From positions 1 to 64,000 of the forward strand of contig JALHMH010000023.1 in the NCBI GenBank assembly GCA_022844165.1: a stretch of 64,000 nt of DNA, read 5' to 3'. The DNA comes from Lysobacterales bacterium. Its GTDB lineage: Bacteria > Pseudomonadota > Gammaproteobacteria > Xanthomonadales > SZUA-5. How positions within the stretch are numbered: position 1 is the stretch's first letter; each line of letters begins with the position of its first letter. Position numbers and translations under genes: made by a program. Of this stretch, positions 27,126 through 35,239 are shown piece after piece. Under the pieces are notes generated by a model that did not search any database, had not been told where the DNA came from, and saw only the letters and a program-made list of their open reading frames with translations.

Positions 27126-28403
27126 CTACCGCACCAACGTCAACGACAGCCATGGCCAATAGGTGATGATCAATACGCATGCAAACAACAACATGAAAAA
27201 CGGCCAGCTGGCGCGTATGACTTCCAGCACCGGGGTTCGAAATCGATACGATGCGATGAACAGATTCATGCCGAGTGGGGCCAGGAACAGACCCACCTGC
27301 AGATTGGCGAGAAACAGGATGCCAAAGTGCACCGGATCGATTCCGTAACCCGAGGCGATCGGCAGCACCAGCGGCGTGAGCACGACAATCGCCGGGTAAC
27401 CTTCCAGCAACATGCCGAACACCAGCAAGAAAGCATTCAAAACCAGCAGAAAAATCCATTTGCTTTGCACATGTTCCTGCACCCAGGCAAAGAGCTTGCT
27501 GGGTACGTCGGCGTCGATCAGGTAGTTGGTCAGCGCAAAGGCGCAGCCCAGGATCAGCAATATCGCACCGACCAGCATCATCGCTTCGCGCATGATGGTA
27601 GGCAACTTAGACCACGAAATTTCGCGGCGCACCACCATGGTCATCGCAAACACGTAGACGGCAGTCAGCGCGGCCGCTTCCGAGGGCGCGATCTGTCCCG
27701 AATAAATGCCACCCAGCACCAACAGCGGCAACGGTATCTCGTAACGCGCATCGATCAAAGCGTCGCGGATTTCGGCAAAATTCGTTGCGTCATCCGCTGA
27801 ACGCTTCGGTGCGTGTTTGAGTGCGTACAGCGAGACGACGATCAACATCAAGATGCCCGGCAACAATCCGGCATAGAACAGATCTTCCACCGATACGGGC
27901 GGTGTTGTGTTGAGTTGCTGAGCAACGACACCGTAGATGATCAGCGGCAGCGACGGTGCGAACAACAGTCCCATGCTGCCCGAGGCTGTGACCAGACCTA
28001 AAGCAAAGCGAGGCGAATAACCACCCGTAACCAAGGCTGGATAGAGCACCGCACCGAGCGCAACAATCGTCACGCCAGAGGCGCCGGTCAGCGCCGTAAA
28101 CAGAGCGCTGGCCAACACAGCAACAATCGCCAGCCCACCGGGCATCCATCCGAACAGCGCGCGCGTCAGGCGCACCAAACGCTGAGGGGCGCCGCTCTCG
28201 CTCAGCAAATACCCCGCCAGCGTGAACAACGGGATGGCGATCAGTACTGGCATCTCGCCGAGCCGGTTGATTTCGACTGCGACAATCGCCGCTTCGTAGC
28301 CTTGCGCAAAAAAGCCCAGCAGCGCAACGATCGCGATCAATGCAAAAAACGGCGTTCCGGCGAGCGCCAGCAGCAAAATGCCAAGTGCAATCAACGCGGT
28401 CAC
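27126..28403 (-). CDS. dctM: TRAP transporter large permease (DctM type)
   Basis: A 425-residue, very hydrophobic protein of normal DctM length with about 12 spans and the typical segments Ile-Pro-Leu-Phe-Thr-Leu-Ala-Gly and Gly-Ala-Ser-Gly-Val-Thr. It forms the sodium-driven transport channel of a TRAP importer for organic anions. Its ATG overlaps the stop of the small permease (ATGA). It is the last gene of the operon. Confidence 0.88.
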   Translation of the reverse strand: MTALIALGILLLALAGTPFFALIAIVALLGFFAQGYEAAIVAVEINRLGEMPVLIAIPLFTLAGYLLSESGAPQRLVRLTRALFGWMPGGLAIVAVLASALFTALTGASGVTIVALGAVLYPALVTGGYSPRFALGLVTASGSMGLLFAPSLPLIIYGVVAQQLNTTPPVSVEDLFYAGLLPGILMLIVVSLYALKHAPKRSADDATNFAEIRDALIDARYEIPLPLLVLGGIYSGQIAPSEAAALTAVYVFAMTMVVRREISWSKLPTIMREAMMLVGAILLILGCAFALTNYLIDADVPSKLFAWVQEHVQSKWIFLLVLNAFLLVFGMLLEGYPAIVVLTPLVLPIASGYGIDPVHFGILFLANLQVGLFLAPLGMNLFIASYRFRTPVLEVIRASWPFFMLLFACVLIITYWPWLSLTLVR

Positions 28404-28870
28404 GAATGGGCCTCGTCGCGTTGATTGAAGATCGCGATCACACTATGCAGCGCCATCAACGCAAAGCTGATGGGCAACATCACTGCGAGCCAATGCGTCT
28501 GCACCAGACCGAAGGCAACGCTCGGCGCTTCGCTTTCCAGCGCGAAGAACCCATAGCTGGCGTAAGCGAGCACCGCGCACACCGCGGCCGTCGTCAGCGC
28601 GGTGAACCCGCGTACCCATTGGCGCCAGGGCAAGTCCAGACGCGCCACCAAAGCATCGATATGCAACTGTCGCTGTTCGCGGCTGGCAACGACTGCCCCA
28701 ACCAATGCGATCCACAACGTCAGTGCCCGCAATGCGGGCTCCAGCCACACCGGCGCCAGATCGAACAAGCGACCGAGGATCTGCGCCAGCGCGCCGAGCA
28801 GCAATGCAGACGCCAGGAGCGTCAGCAACGCATTCTCGAGCCAAACCAATACGCGCAAAACCGCTCGCAT
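28400..28870 (-). CDS. dctQ: TRAP transporter small permease (DctQ type)
   Basis: A 156-residue protein with four spans (about residues 10-32, 48-62, 88-110, 128-146), matching the DctQ pattern including Trp-Ile-Ala-Leu-Val-Gly-Ala-Val-Val-Ala-Ser-Arg-Glu and His-Ile. It pairs with the large permease. It overlaps its neighbours on both sides (TGATG with the binding-protein gene, ATGA with dctM). Confidence 0.85.
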   Translation of the reverse strand: MRAVLRVLVWLENALLTLLASALLLGALAQILGRLFDLAPVWLEPALRALTLWIALVGAVVASREQRQLHIDALVARLDLPWRQWVRGFTALTTAAVCAVLAYASYGFFALESEAPSVAFGLVQTHWLAVMLPISFALMALHSVIAIFNQRDEAHS

Positions 28871-29835
28871 CAGCGTGCTGCGCCCTCAATGGCATCCAGG
28901 ACCGCCGCCGAGACGATGCCATCCTGACGAAGTCGTGCGCGCGTTTTGCTTCCGATTTCACGCCACGCTCTTGCCTCTTCAGCTGAGGGCGCCACGATTT
29001 GCACACCTTCTTTTTCGATCGTACCTCGTGTCTTCGTATCGTCGGCCACATTGATCGATTCGAGTTTCACGAATGCCGCATCGATTTCCGCAACGACAGT
29101 CGCGCGATCGACATCGCTGAGTTTGCCGAGTGCCTTGTTATCGAGCGCCAGCAGACCGATCGTATAAGCCACTGGCAGATCGACCATGTACTTCACTTTC
29201 GTGGTCCATTGGAAGGCAACGGCACCAGTTGTGGTATTGCCGACCGTCTCGATGAGCCCAGTCTGCAAACTGGTGTAGATATCCGAAAGCGCCAATTGCA
29301 CGGGATTGACGCCCGCGACCTCCCATGCAATGCGCCCAATCGTATCGCCTTCCGGCACCCAGACTTTCGTCGCACGCAGCTCGGCCTGGGTACCAATCGG
29401 CCTGGTGCCCATCAAATAGATGAATCCGCCTCCAGTCAGGCCCGCAATGGTCATGCCACTCTCTTGGAAGCCGTCTTTGATCAACGGATCGATCGTCGCC
29501 CGAACACGCTTGACGTCGTCCAGCGTCTCGAAGCTGAAAGGGATACCGTAGGCCTGAACGTCGGGATTGACGGATGCCAGCTCTGTGGTTGTGAAGGCAC
29601 CGCCATTCAACTGACCGAGCTTGATCTTGCGCAACACGGTGTCGCCACTGCCCATCACACCGCCCGGGAAGAATTTCAGATCGACGCGCTTCTCGGTCTT
29701 GGTCGCGATGGCCGCCCCAGCTGCGCGCATCTCGCGCATCCATGACGAACCCTCCGGCGCCAGAGTGGCGATTTTTAAGGTGGCCGCTTGCGCGACGCCC
29801 GTCAGCATCAGACCAGCCAGAAATATCCATTTCAT
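28870..29835 (-). CDS. dctP: TRAP transporter substrate-binding protein (DctP type)
   Basis: A 321-residue periplasmic binding protein with a signal peptide (residues 1-18, Val-Ala-Gln-Ala). The mature start Leu-Lys-Ile-Ala-Thr-Leu-Ala-Pro-Glu-Gly-Ser-Ser-Trp and the Phe-Phe-Pro-Gly-Gly-Val-Met-Gly motif are characteristic of DctP. It captures an organic acid and delivers it to DctQM; the ligand cannot be named from sequence. Its ATG overlaps the stop of the TatT gene. Confidence 0.88.
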   Translation of the reverse strand: MKWIFLAGLMLTGVAQAATLKIATLAPEGSSWMREMRAAGAAIATKTEKRVDLKFFPGGVMGSGDTVLRKIKLGQLNGGAFTTTELASVNPDVQAYGIPFSFETLDDVKRVRATIDPLIKDGFQESGMTIAGLTGGGFIYLMGTRPIGTQAELRATKVWVPEGDTIGRIAWEVAGVNPVQLALSDIYTSLQTGLIETVGNTTTGAVAFQWTTKVKYMVDLPVAYTIGLLALDNKALGKLSDVDRATVVAEIDAAFVKLESINVADDTKTRGTIEKEGVQIVAPSAEEARAWREIGSKTRARLRQDGIVSAAVLDAIEGAAR

Positions 29836-30674
29836 TCGAAATAGTCCTTGGAGGAATCCTTGAGTATTTGAGCTTGCGATTGCGCCAGGGTATTGATCAG
29901 CGTCAGTTCCGGCGCTTTAGCGGGCGCAGCCAGAGCAGCGTCCAGCAGTTGATCGTGCAACGCCTGATCGAAAACCCGGCGTGCATAGAACTTTGCATAA
30001 AGCACGCGCACCATCTGGTTTTGGCGTTTGGACGCAGCAAGCGCTTGCTCGAAGTAGTCTTTGGCCACGTCTGGTTTGCCGCCGTAAGCCGGCGGCAGTA
30101 AGGAATTGACGACACCCAGCACCATTTGCGGCTGGCCGTCGCCGAAAGCCGGATCGATTTCAACAACACGTTCCATCAAGCGTCGTGCCTTGGGTATGCC
30201 AGCGATGGCGTCCCAATCGTCGGCATTGGCCTGAATGTAACCAGCCCATGCCGAGCCGATGCAATTCAGATGTGCCGGGTCGTGGTCCGCTGCGGCGAGC
30301 GCATCGATCTGTTCGAACTTGAGCGCGCGCACATCGCACCAGGATTCGCCACTTTGACAGGCGGCCCGCTGGGCGTAGCCGAAAGCCCGCGCGGCCAGAC
30401 GTCTGGCGCGATCCGGTTCGGTCACGAACGAGCCCGCATAAGCGCTATACAGCTCTGCGGCACGGCATAACGAGCCAGCTTTCGCATCCGGGCTGGCATT
30501 CATCGCATCCATCGTCAGCAAAAATGCTGGCAGACCATCGGCAACCGTCGCAGGATCATCGTGATCGAGCACCGCCGCCGACAGCTGCGACGCAAATCGA
30601 TCTGTCGCGCGATCAACCAGACTTGCGCAGCCGCAAAGTCCCATCAAAGCCACGAGGGTCAAACTGCGAAACAT
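29832..30674 (-). CDS. TRAP-associated TPR lipoprotein (TatT/TPATS family)
   Basis: A 280-residue lipoprotein with a Leu-Cys-Gly-Cys lipobox (Cys16) and helical TPR-like repeats. In Treponema pallidum the TatT protein forms a trimer with its TRAP binding protein and is thought to pass hydrophobic ligands. Here the gene lies first in a tightly overlapped tatT-dctP-dctQ-dctM operon, the known arrangement. The association suggests a hydrophobic ligand rather than a simple dicarboxylate. folD ends 36 bases upstream and may share the transcript. Confidence 0.78.
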   Translation of the reverse strand: MFRSLTLVALMGLCGCASLVDRATDRFASQLSAAVLDHDDPATVADGLPAFLLTMDAMNASPDAKAGSLCRAAELYSAYAGSFVTEPDRARRLAARAFGYAQRAACQSGESWCDVRALKFEQIDALAAADHDPAHLNCIGSAWAGYIQANADDWDAIAGIPKARRLMERVVEIDPAFGDGQPQMVLGVVNSLLPPAYGGKPDVAKDYFEQALAASKRQNQMVRVLYAKFYARRVFDQALHDQLLDAALAAPAKAPELTLINTLAQSQAQILKDSSKDYFE

Positions 30675-30710
30675 CGAAATCGCTCTCCAGCCGCTCGAAC
30701 AAGTCCGATA

Positions 30711-31583
30711 CTAGGCGAGCGAACCTTGCGATTTCGCGAATGACTCGCAGGCGTCCATCGTGTTCTGCAATAAGGTTGCAACGGTCATAGGTCCTACTCC
30801 GCCTGGCACCGGCGTGATCCACGACGCCCGCTCGCGCGCCGCGACGAACTCGACATCACCTACCAGCGTGCCATCCGCTTGTCGATTGATCCCCACATCG
30901 ATCACCACCGCACCTGGCTTAATCCACGCGCCGGGAATCAGCCCTGGCCGGCCGACCGCAACCACCAGCAGGTCCGCCCGCGATACATGCAACGGCAAAT
31001 CCTGCGTGAAACGGTGCGCCGCCGTGACCGTGGCGCCCGCCAGAAGAAGCTCCAGCAGCATCGGGCGTCCGACGTGGTTCGACACCCCGACCACTAGCGC
31101 ATCGCGCCCACGTACCGGTTTGTCGGTCTTCGCCAGCAGCGACATGATGCCCTTGGGCGTGCATGGCCGCAGGCCGGGTTCGCGCAAGGCCAGACGCCCA
31201 ACATTCTCCGGATGGAAGCCGTCGACATCTTTGTGCACCGCGATGCGGTGGATGACACGTTTTTGATCCATCTGCGCCGGCAGCGGAAGTTGCACCAGAA
31301 TGCCGTGAATCGTTGGGTCGACGTTCAGCGCGTCGATCAGTGCAAGCAGCTCCGGTTCGGGCGTTTGCGCCGCCAGGTCGAAGTCGCGGGTGACGAAGCC
31401 GGCGCGCTCGCATGCTGCACGTTTGTTGCGCACGTACACCTGCGATGCCGGGTCGGCGCCCACCAGCACGACGGCCAGACCGGGCGCGCAAAGTCCATTC
31501 GCGACGCGCGCACGAACGCGCGAACGCAGCGCATCAATGAGTTCATCGGCCAGCCGTTTACCGTCGAGCAGTTGTGCAGTCAT
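30711..31583 (-). CDS. folD: Methylenetetrahydrofolate dehydrogenase/cyclohydrolase
   Basis: A 290-residue bifunctional enzyme interconverting 5,10-methylene-THF, methenyl-THF and 10-formyl-THF with NADP. Conserved marks are Tyr50-x-x-x-Lys54 (Tyr-Val-Arg-Asn-Lys), Gln-Leu-Pro-Leu-Pro, Asp-Val-Asp-Gly-Phe-His, and Pro-Gly-Gly-Val-Gly-Pro-Met-Thr at the end. One substitution stands out: the NADP loop reads Gly-Val-Ser-Asn-His-Val-Gly-Arg-Pro where most FolDs have Gly-Arg-Ser-x-x-Val-Gly. ATG 31583 gives the standard length. Confidence 0.93.
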   Translation of the reverse strand: MTAQLLDGKRLADELIDALRSRVRARVANGLCAPGLAVVLVGADPASQVYVRNKRAACERAGFVTRDFDLAAQTPEPELLALIDALNVDPTIHGILVQLPLPAQMDQKRVIHRIAVHKDVDGFHPENVGRLALREPGLRPCTPKGIMSLLAKTDKPVRGRDALVVGVSNHVGRPMLLELLLAGATVTAAHRFTQDLPLHVSRADLLVVAVGRPGLIPGAWIKPGAVVIDVGINRQADGTLVGDVEFVAARERASWITPVPGGVGPMTVATLLQNTMDACESFAKSQGSLA

Positions 31584-31902
31584 AAGCGATTCTTGTGTGG
31601 ATTGCGGTGCGCGTCGTGTCGATGGCTGGATCCGCAAAGCCTGGCTTCGCGAGTGCGTGAGCACGGATGAACACGTCGACAGCTTCGAAGACTGCGAGCA
31701 AACCGATCGTGCCGCGACGCGAGGGCCGCAACTATCGACCAGTCGCCTGGTCCTCGCAACCCACCGGCACGCCGTCGCTCAGGTCCGTTCCGACGGGTCC
31801 TGGTGCGATCCTCCGGACAGCGGGTGGGCCACTTGCAGCCCGAGCGAAGTCTCAACGCGTGTCCGCCTATGCTCCTGGCATCGCCAATTGTGGGTACGCA
31901 GC
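31584..31902. other. Intergenic region between divergent folD and ndh genes
   Basis: These 319 bases should hold the promoters of folD (leftward) and of the NADH dehydrogenase gene (rightward). I find no convincing promoter pair, repeat, terminator or small gene here. Confidence 0.5.
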
Positions 31903-33129
31903 ATGAAACACGTCGTGATCATTGGTGGCGGCTTTGGTGGACTTTGGGCAACACGCGCCCTTGCCCGCGCGAACCTCAAAATCACCCTTGTCGATCGCAC
32001 CAACCACCATTTGTTTCAGCCTTTGCTTTATCAGGTGGCGACTGCCGGGTTGTCCCCGGCGGATATCGCTGCGCCGTTAAGACACATCCTCCGCCGACAG
32101 AAAAACGTAACCGTACGCCTCGATGAAGTGACGTCCATCGATAAATCGCAACGCCAGGTCATCATGCGCGATGGCACGCTTCGCTACGACTATCTGATCG
32201 TTGCGGCAGGCGCCGCCCATGCCTATTTCGGTCACGACCATTGGGCGAAACATGCGCCAGGGCTGAAAACACTCGACGACGCACTCGGAATGCGCGCAAC
32301 GATGCTCAGGGCTTTCGAAGCCGCTGAACGCGAACCCGATGTCGATGTTGCCAAATCCTGGCTGCGCTTCGCCGTTGTCGGAGCCGGCCCAACGGGTGTG
32401 GAGCTCGCCGGTACGCTCGCGGAGATTGCTCGACATACGCTCCGGCGCGAATTCCGCAACATCGACCCGACGCGCGCCGAGGTGCTGTTGATCGAAGCCG
32501 GCCCGCGCGTCCTGGCCGGGATGGATCCGGGTTTGTCGGCCAGTGCGCTAAAACAGCTGCGAAAACTCGGCGTCTCTGTGCGCTTAAACGCGCCTGTGCA
32601 GGCGATCGATGCCGAGTCGATTACGCTCCCTGGAGAGACTCTGCCCTGCCGCACGGTTTGGTGGGCTGCAGGGGTTGCCGCCAGCCCATTGGGGAAGGTG
32701 CTCTGTGAGAACACCGATCGCGCCGGCAGGGTCCCGGTTGAACGCGACCTGTCGCTGCCTGGTCACCCGGAGATTTTCGTCATTGGCGATCTGGCCACGC
32801 TCGCGCATCACGGTGTTTCGGTCCCGGGCGTTGCGCCGGCCGCCAAACAGATGGGCAACCACGCCGCCGCGATGATCCGCCGACGATTGGCTGGCAACGT
32901 CGCAACGCCATTTCGCTACCGCGACTATGGGAGTTTCGCGACGATCGGCAGAATGGCCGCCGTCGCCGATTTGGCCGGCATCAAATTGCGTGGCGTGGTG
33001 GCGTGGTGGCTCTGGCTTGCGGCGCACGTGATCTTCTTGATTGGCTTTCGCAATCGCCTCGTCGTGCTTGTCAACTGGGCATCCAGCTACTTCACCTACC
33101 AGCGCCATGCGCGAATCGTCAGTCGCTGA
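31903..33129 (+). CDS. ndh: Type II NADH:quinone oxidoreductase
   Basis: A 408-residue FAD flavoprotein. The N-terminal FAD motif Ile-Ile-Gly-Gly-Gly-Phe-Gly-Gly-Leu (about 5-13) and the central NADH motif Val-Val-Gly-Ala-Gly-Pro-Thr-Gly-Val-Glu-Leu-Ala-Gly are both intact, and His-His-Leu-Phe-Gln-Pro-Leu-Leu-Tyr-Gln-Val-Ala-Thr-Ala is diagnostic of NDH-2. A C-terminal hydrophobic Trp-rich segment (about 370-395) is expected to attach it to the inner membrane, where it passes electrons to quinone without pumping protons. ATG 31903 places the FAD motif at the N-terminus. It converges on the next gene with an 11-base overlap. Confidence 0.9.
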   Translation: MKHVVIIGGGFGGLWATRALARANLKITLVDRTNHHLFQPLLYQVATAGLSPADIAAPLRHILRRQKNVTVRLDEVTSIDKSQRQVIMRDGTLRYDYLIVAAGAAHAYFGHDHWAKHAPGLKTLDDALGMRATMLRAFEAAEREPDVDVAKSWLRFAVVGAGPTGVELAGTLAEIARHTLRREFRNIDPTRAEVLLIEAGPRVLAGMDPGLSASALKQLRKLGVSVRLNAPVQAIDAESITLPGETLPCRTVWWAAGVAASPLGKVLCENTDRAGRVPVERDLSLPGHPEIFVIGDLATLAHHGVSVPGVAPAAKQMGNHAAAMIRRRLAGNVATPFRYRDYGSFATIGRMAAVADLAGIKLRGVVAWWLWLAAHVIFLIGFRNRLVVLVNWASSYFTYQRHARIVSR

Positions 33130-34708
33130 TCGCCGATTGCGCCATCGCGATTCGGTCACGCAAGGCGCGCAATCGGCGCTCACCGGGACGAATTTGTGTC
33201 ACCGCGCGCTCCCATTCCACGGCGCGATCGAGAGCGGCTTTGTCGCCATCGATGAGGGCCAGCTCCACCGCCGCACTCGCTGCGGCGAGCGCAGCGTCGA
33301 TGTCATAGCGCGAAAGCGCGATGGCACGCTCGAACTGCGCCTGACTGCCGCGCAAATGTGATGCGGCTGCCGTGTCGCGCAACGCTTCCACGTAAGACGA
33401 TTGCCCGGCCTCAAATGCCTCTTGCGCAGCCCACCTCGGCGCAAGGAGCGAGCGCCATTCCGGCAACATGGAGACCGCGACAAACAACAGTAGCGCTGCC
33501 CCGAAAGTACGTGCGCCGCGCGCCATCGCCCAGTTCGCGCCGGGTGCGCAGGCCAGGGCACAGCCGACCAGTACATAGGCGACAGCGCGATCAGGCAGCG
33601 TTGCGAAGCTAAACTGCAAATGCACTGCGTACGCAGCCAACGCCGTCCCAAGCGCAAGCGCTTCGGCGCGATCTGTCCCACGACAACGCGACCAGAGCGC
33701 GATCGCCACCCACGCCGTCAACAGTACGGACATCAGAAAACCCAATGCGCCCGTCGCTAACCAGCGATCGAGCAGCCACTGGTGGGCGCGATCGGCGCGC
33801 AGGTCTTGCGCCGCATCGCGCGGCGCGATGTTCGCAATCTGTTGGAGCGGCGAACCCACTTGATCCGGGCCGAACCCTACCAACGCCCTCAAGACATGGT
33901 AACGGTCGGCGGCGCCGTGCAGATCAACGACTGGGCGGTCTGATGTCGTCGCTTGTGTGGCCCGTTGCCACAGCTCCACACGATCGTGCAGCGACTCGAT
34001 TCGGGTGCTCGCGACCAGCGCAAACAGTGCCGCTCCGGCAATCGCCAACGCGATTCGCCAGCGCCGCGGCACGCCAATCGCCACGGCTGCGCCAGCGGTT
34101 ACGACCGCCAACGCCAACCAGGCACTACGCGTACCCGTGGCGAACAACCCGATACCCGACAGCACGGCAGCGGACAACCAGGACAGCGAGCGGTGCCGCC
34201 ACCAAAGCAGCAGAGCCAGCGGCATTGAGAGGGCGAAAAAACCAGCCAAACCCAGCGAATTGGAAAACGTACTGGCCGGTCGCGCCGTTGCCTGGTCATG
34301 CGGCCAATGCCACCCTATGCGCTGCGACGCGGCATGCAGCGCAACCAGGACGCCCAGCCCGACGAGGCCGCGATAGAGCGTCTGCCGCGCCTGCGGGCCC
34401 ATCGCAGCCCCGAGCGAGGTCATTGTCGCCATCGTCAGCGCTGCGAGCAAACCTTCAGCGCGCTCAAGCGATCCGAGCCATGCGGCGGACGGCTCCAGCG
34501 CAAAAAACGCAGCGACAGCAATGGGCGCGACGATCATCGCGCTCGCCAAATGAAGTGGCGGGCGCAGTACCAGGAGAACCGTGCCAACGCAGAGGGCGCA
34601 GGCGATCAATTTGTGCATCTCAGGCAGAGCCGACGTCGTCAGCATCGCCAGCCCGATCGCCAGCAAGGTGCTGAATGCCAGAGGGCGATGCTCGCTTCGT
34701 TCGTCCAT
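33119..34708 (-). CDS. O-antigen ligase/Wzy-like polytopic membrane protein
   Basis: A 529-residue protein with about 12 spans over the first 400 residues, then a soluble Ala-rich helical tail of about 120 residues that resembles TPR helices. The motif Arg-Pro-Ala-Ser-Thr-Phe-Ser-Asn-Ser-Leu-Gly-Leu-Ala-Gly and a large loop between late spans are as in the O-antigen ligase superfamily, which includes glycan ligases, polymerases and PglL-type protein O-glycosyltransferases. No polysaccharide genes are adjacent, so a protein O-glycosylation role is possible. ATG 34708 is preferred over an upstream TTG. Confidence 0.65.
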   Translation of the reverse strand: MDERSEHRPLAFSTLLAIGLAMLTTSALPEMHKLIACALCVGTVLLVLRPPLHLASAMIVAPIAVAAFFALEPSAAWLGSLERAEGLLAALTMATMTSLGAAMGPQARQTLYRGLVGLGVLVALHAASQRIGWHWPHDQATARPASTFSNSLGLAGFFALSMPLALLLWWRHRSLSWLSAAVLSGIGLFATGTRSAWLALAVVTAGAAVAIGVPRRWRIALAIAGAALFALVASTRIESLHDRVELWQRATQATTSDRPVVDLHGAADRYHVLRALVGFGPDQVGSPLQQIANIAPRDAAQDLRADRAHQWLLDRWLATGALGFLMSVLLTAWVAIALWSRCRGTDRAEALALGTALAAYAVHLQFSFATLPDRAVAYVLVGCALACAPGANWAMARGARTFGAALLLFVAVSMLPEWRSLLAPRWAAQEAFEAGQSSYVEALRDTAAASHLRGSQAQFERAIALSRYDIDAALAAASAAVELALIDGDKAALDRAVEWERAVTQIRPGERRLRALRDRIAMAQSAISD

Positions 34709-34725
34709 GGCACCCGACAAAAGTT

Positions 34726-34756
34726 GGCCCCGAGCGTTGGGGAGACGCTCGGGGCC
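34726..34756. other. Perfect 12-bp stem-loop upstream of the ligase-like gene
   Basis: GGCCCCGAGCGT (34726-34737) and ACGCTCGGGGCC (34745-34756) pair perfectly around a 7-base loop. The hairpin ends 18 bases before the ATG of the minus-strand gene, so it would lie in its 5' leader and may restrict translation. No T-run follows, so it is not a standard terminator. Confidence 0.6.
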
Positions 34757-34799
34757 GGGGGTTCGGGACGCCGGGATGGGGAATTCCCAGCGGCCCTGG

Positions 34800-34847
34800 G
34801 GTTCACTTTAGGGGAGGAGTGAACCGGGTCGAGTTTTATGCGACCCG
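34800..34847. other. Two adjacent hairpins in the divergent intergenic region
   Basis: GGTTCAC/GTGAACC (34800-34806/34819-34825) and CGGGTCG/CGACCCG (34825-34831/34841-34847) are perfect inverted repeats back to back. The surrounding 531 bases between the ligase-like gene and the TMEM43-like gene also contain CAGCGAAA/TTTCGCTG at 35084-35105. Apart from these I see nothing in the region. Confidence 0.5.
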
Positions 34848-35239
34848 ACCCATAGATAGGTTGCCATCACTGGAAGTTCCAGTGCAGATGCCGAATGTCA
34901 CCCGTTCAGTTCAGAATGGGCTAAGGCGGCGTCAAAAACTCGTCAACCGTACGCGCCAAATGACTGATGCAACTGACTTTTCTAGGATTCTCTCAACGAC
35001 GCGCCGTGGGATGATGAAACCAAATTAATGTTCTGCCAATCTGCCGCATGCCGATGTGCGCACCCCTTGTAGGAATTTTCTGACAGCGAAATCAGCTTTT
35101 CGCTGACAGACACGCCGTCAGAGCCTCCCTATTGTCCGAGTCCGCGTCATCGCAACCGACGTGCATTGTGATCGCCGGCCACGTGCCGTTCTGGCGTCGC
35201 CATCGTTATCATCCGTGATGGATTTGTGGAGAATTGGTC

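Noticed and set aside
34726..34756. Calling the 12-bp stem-loop a Rho-independent terminator
   Set aside because: The stem is strong but no T-run follows on either strand, and it lies upstream, not downstream, of the nearest gene.
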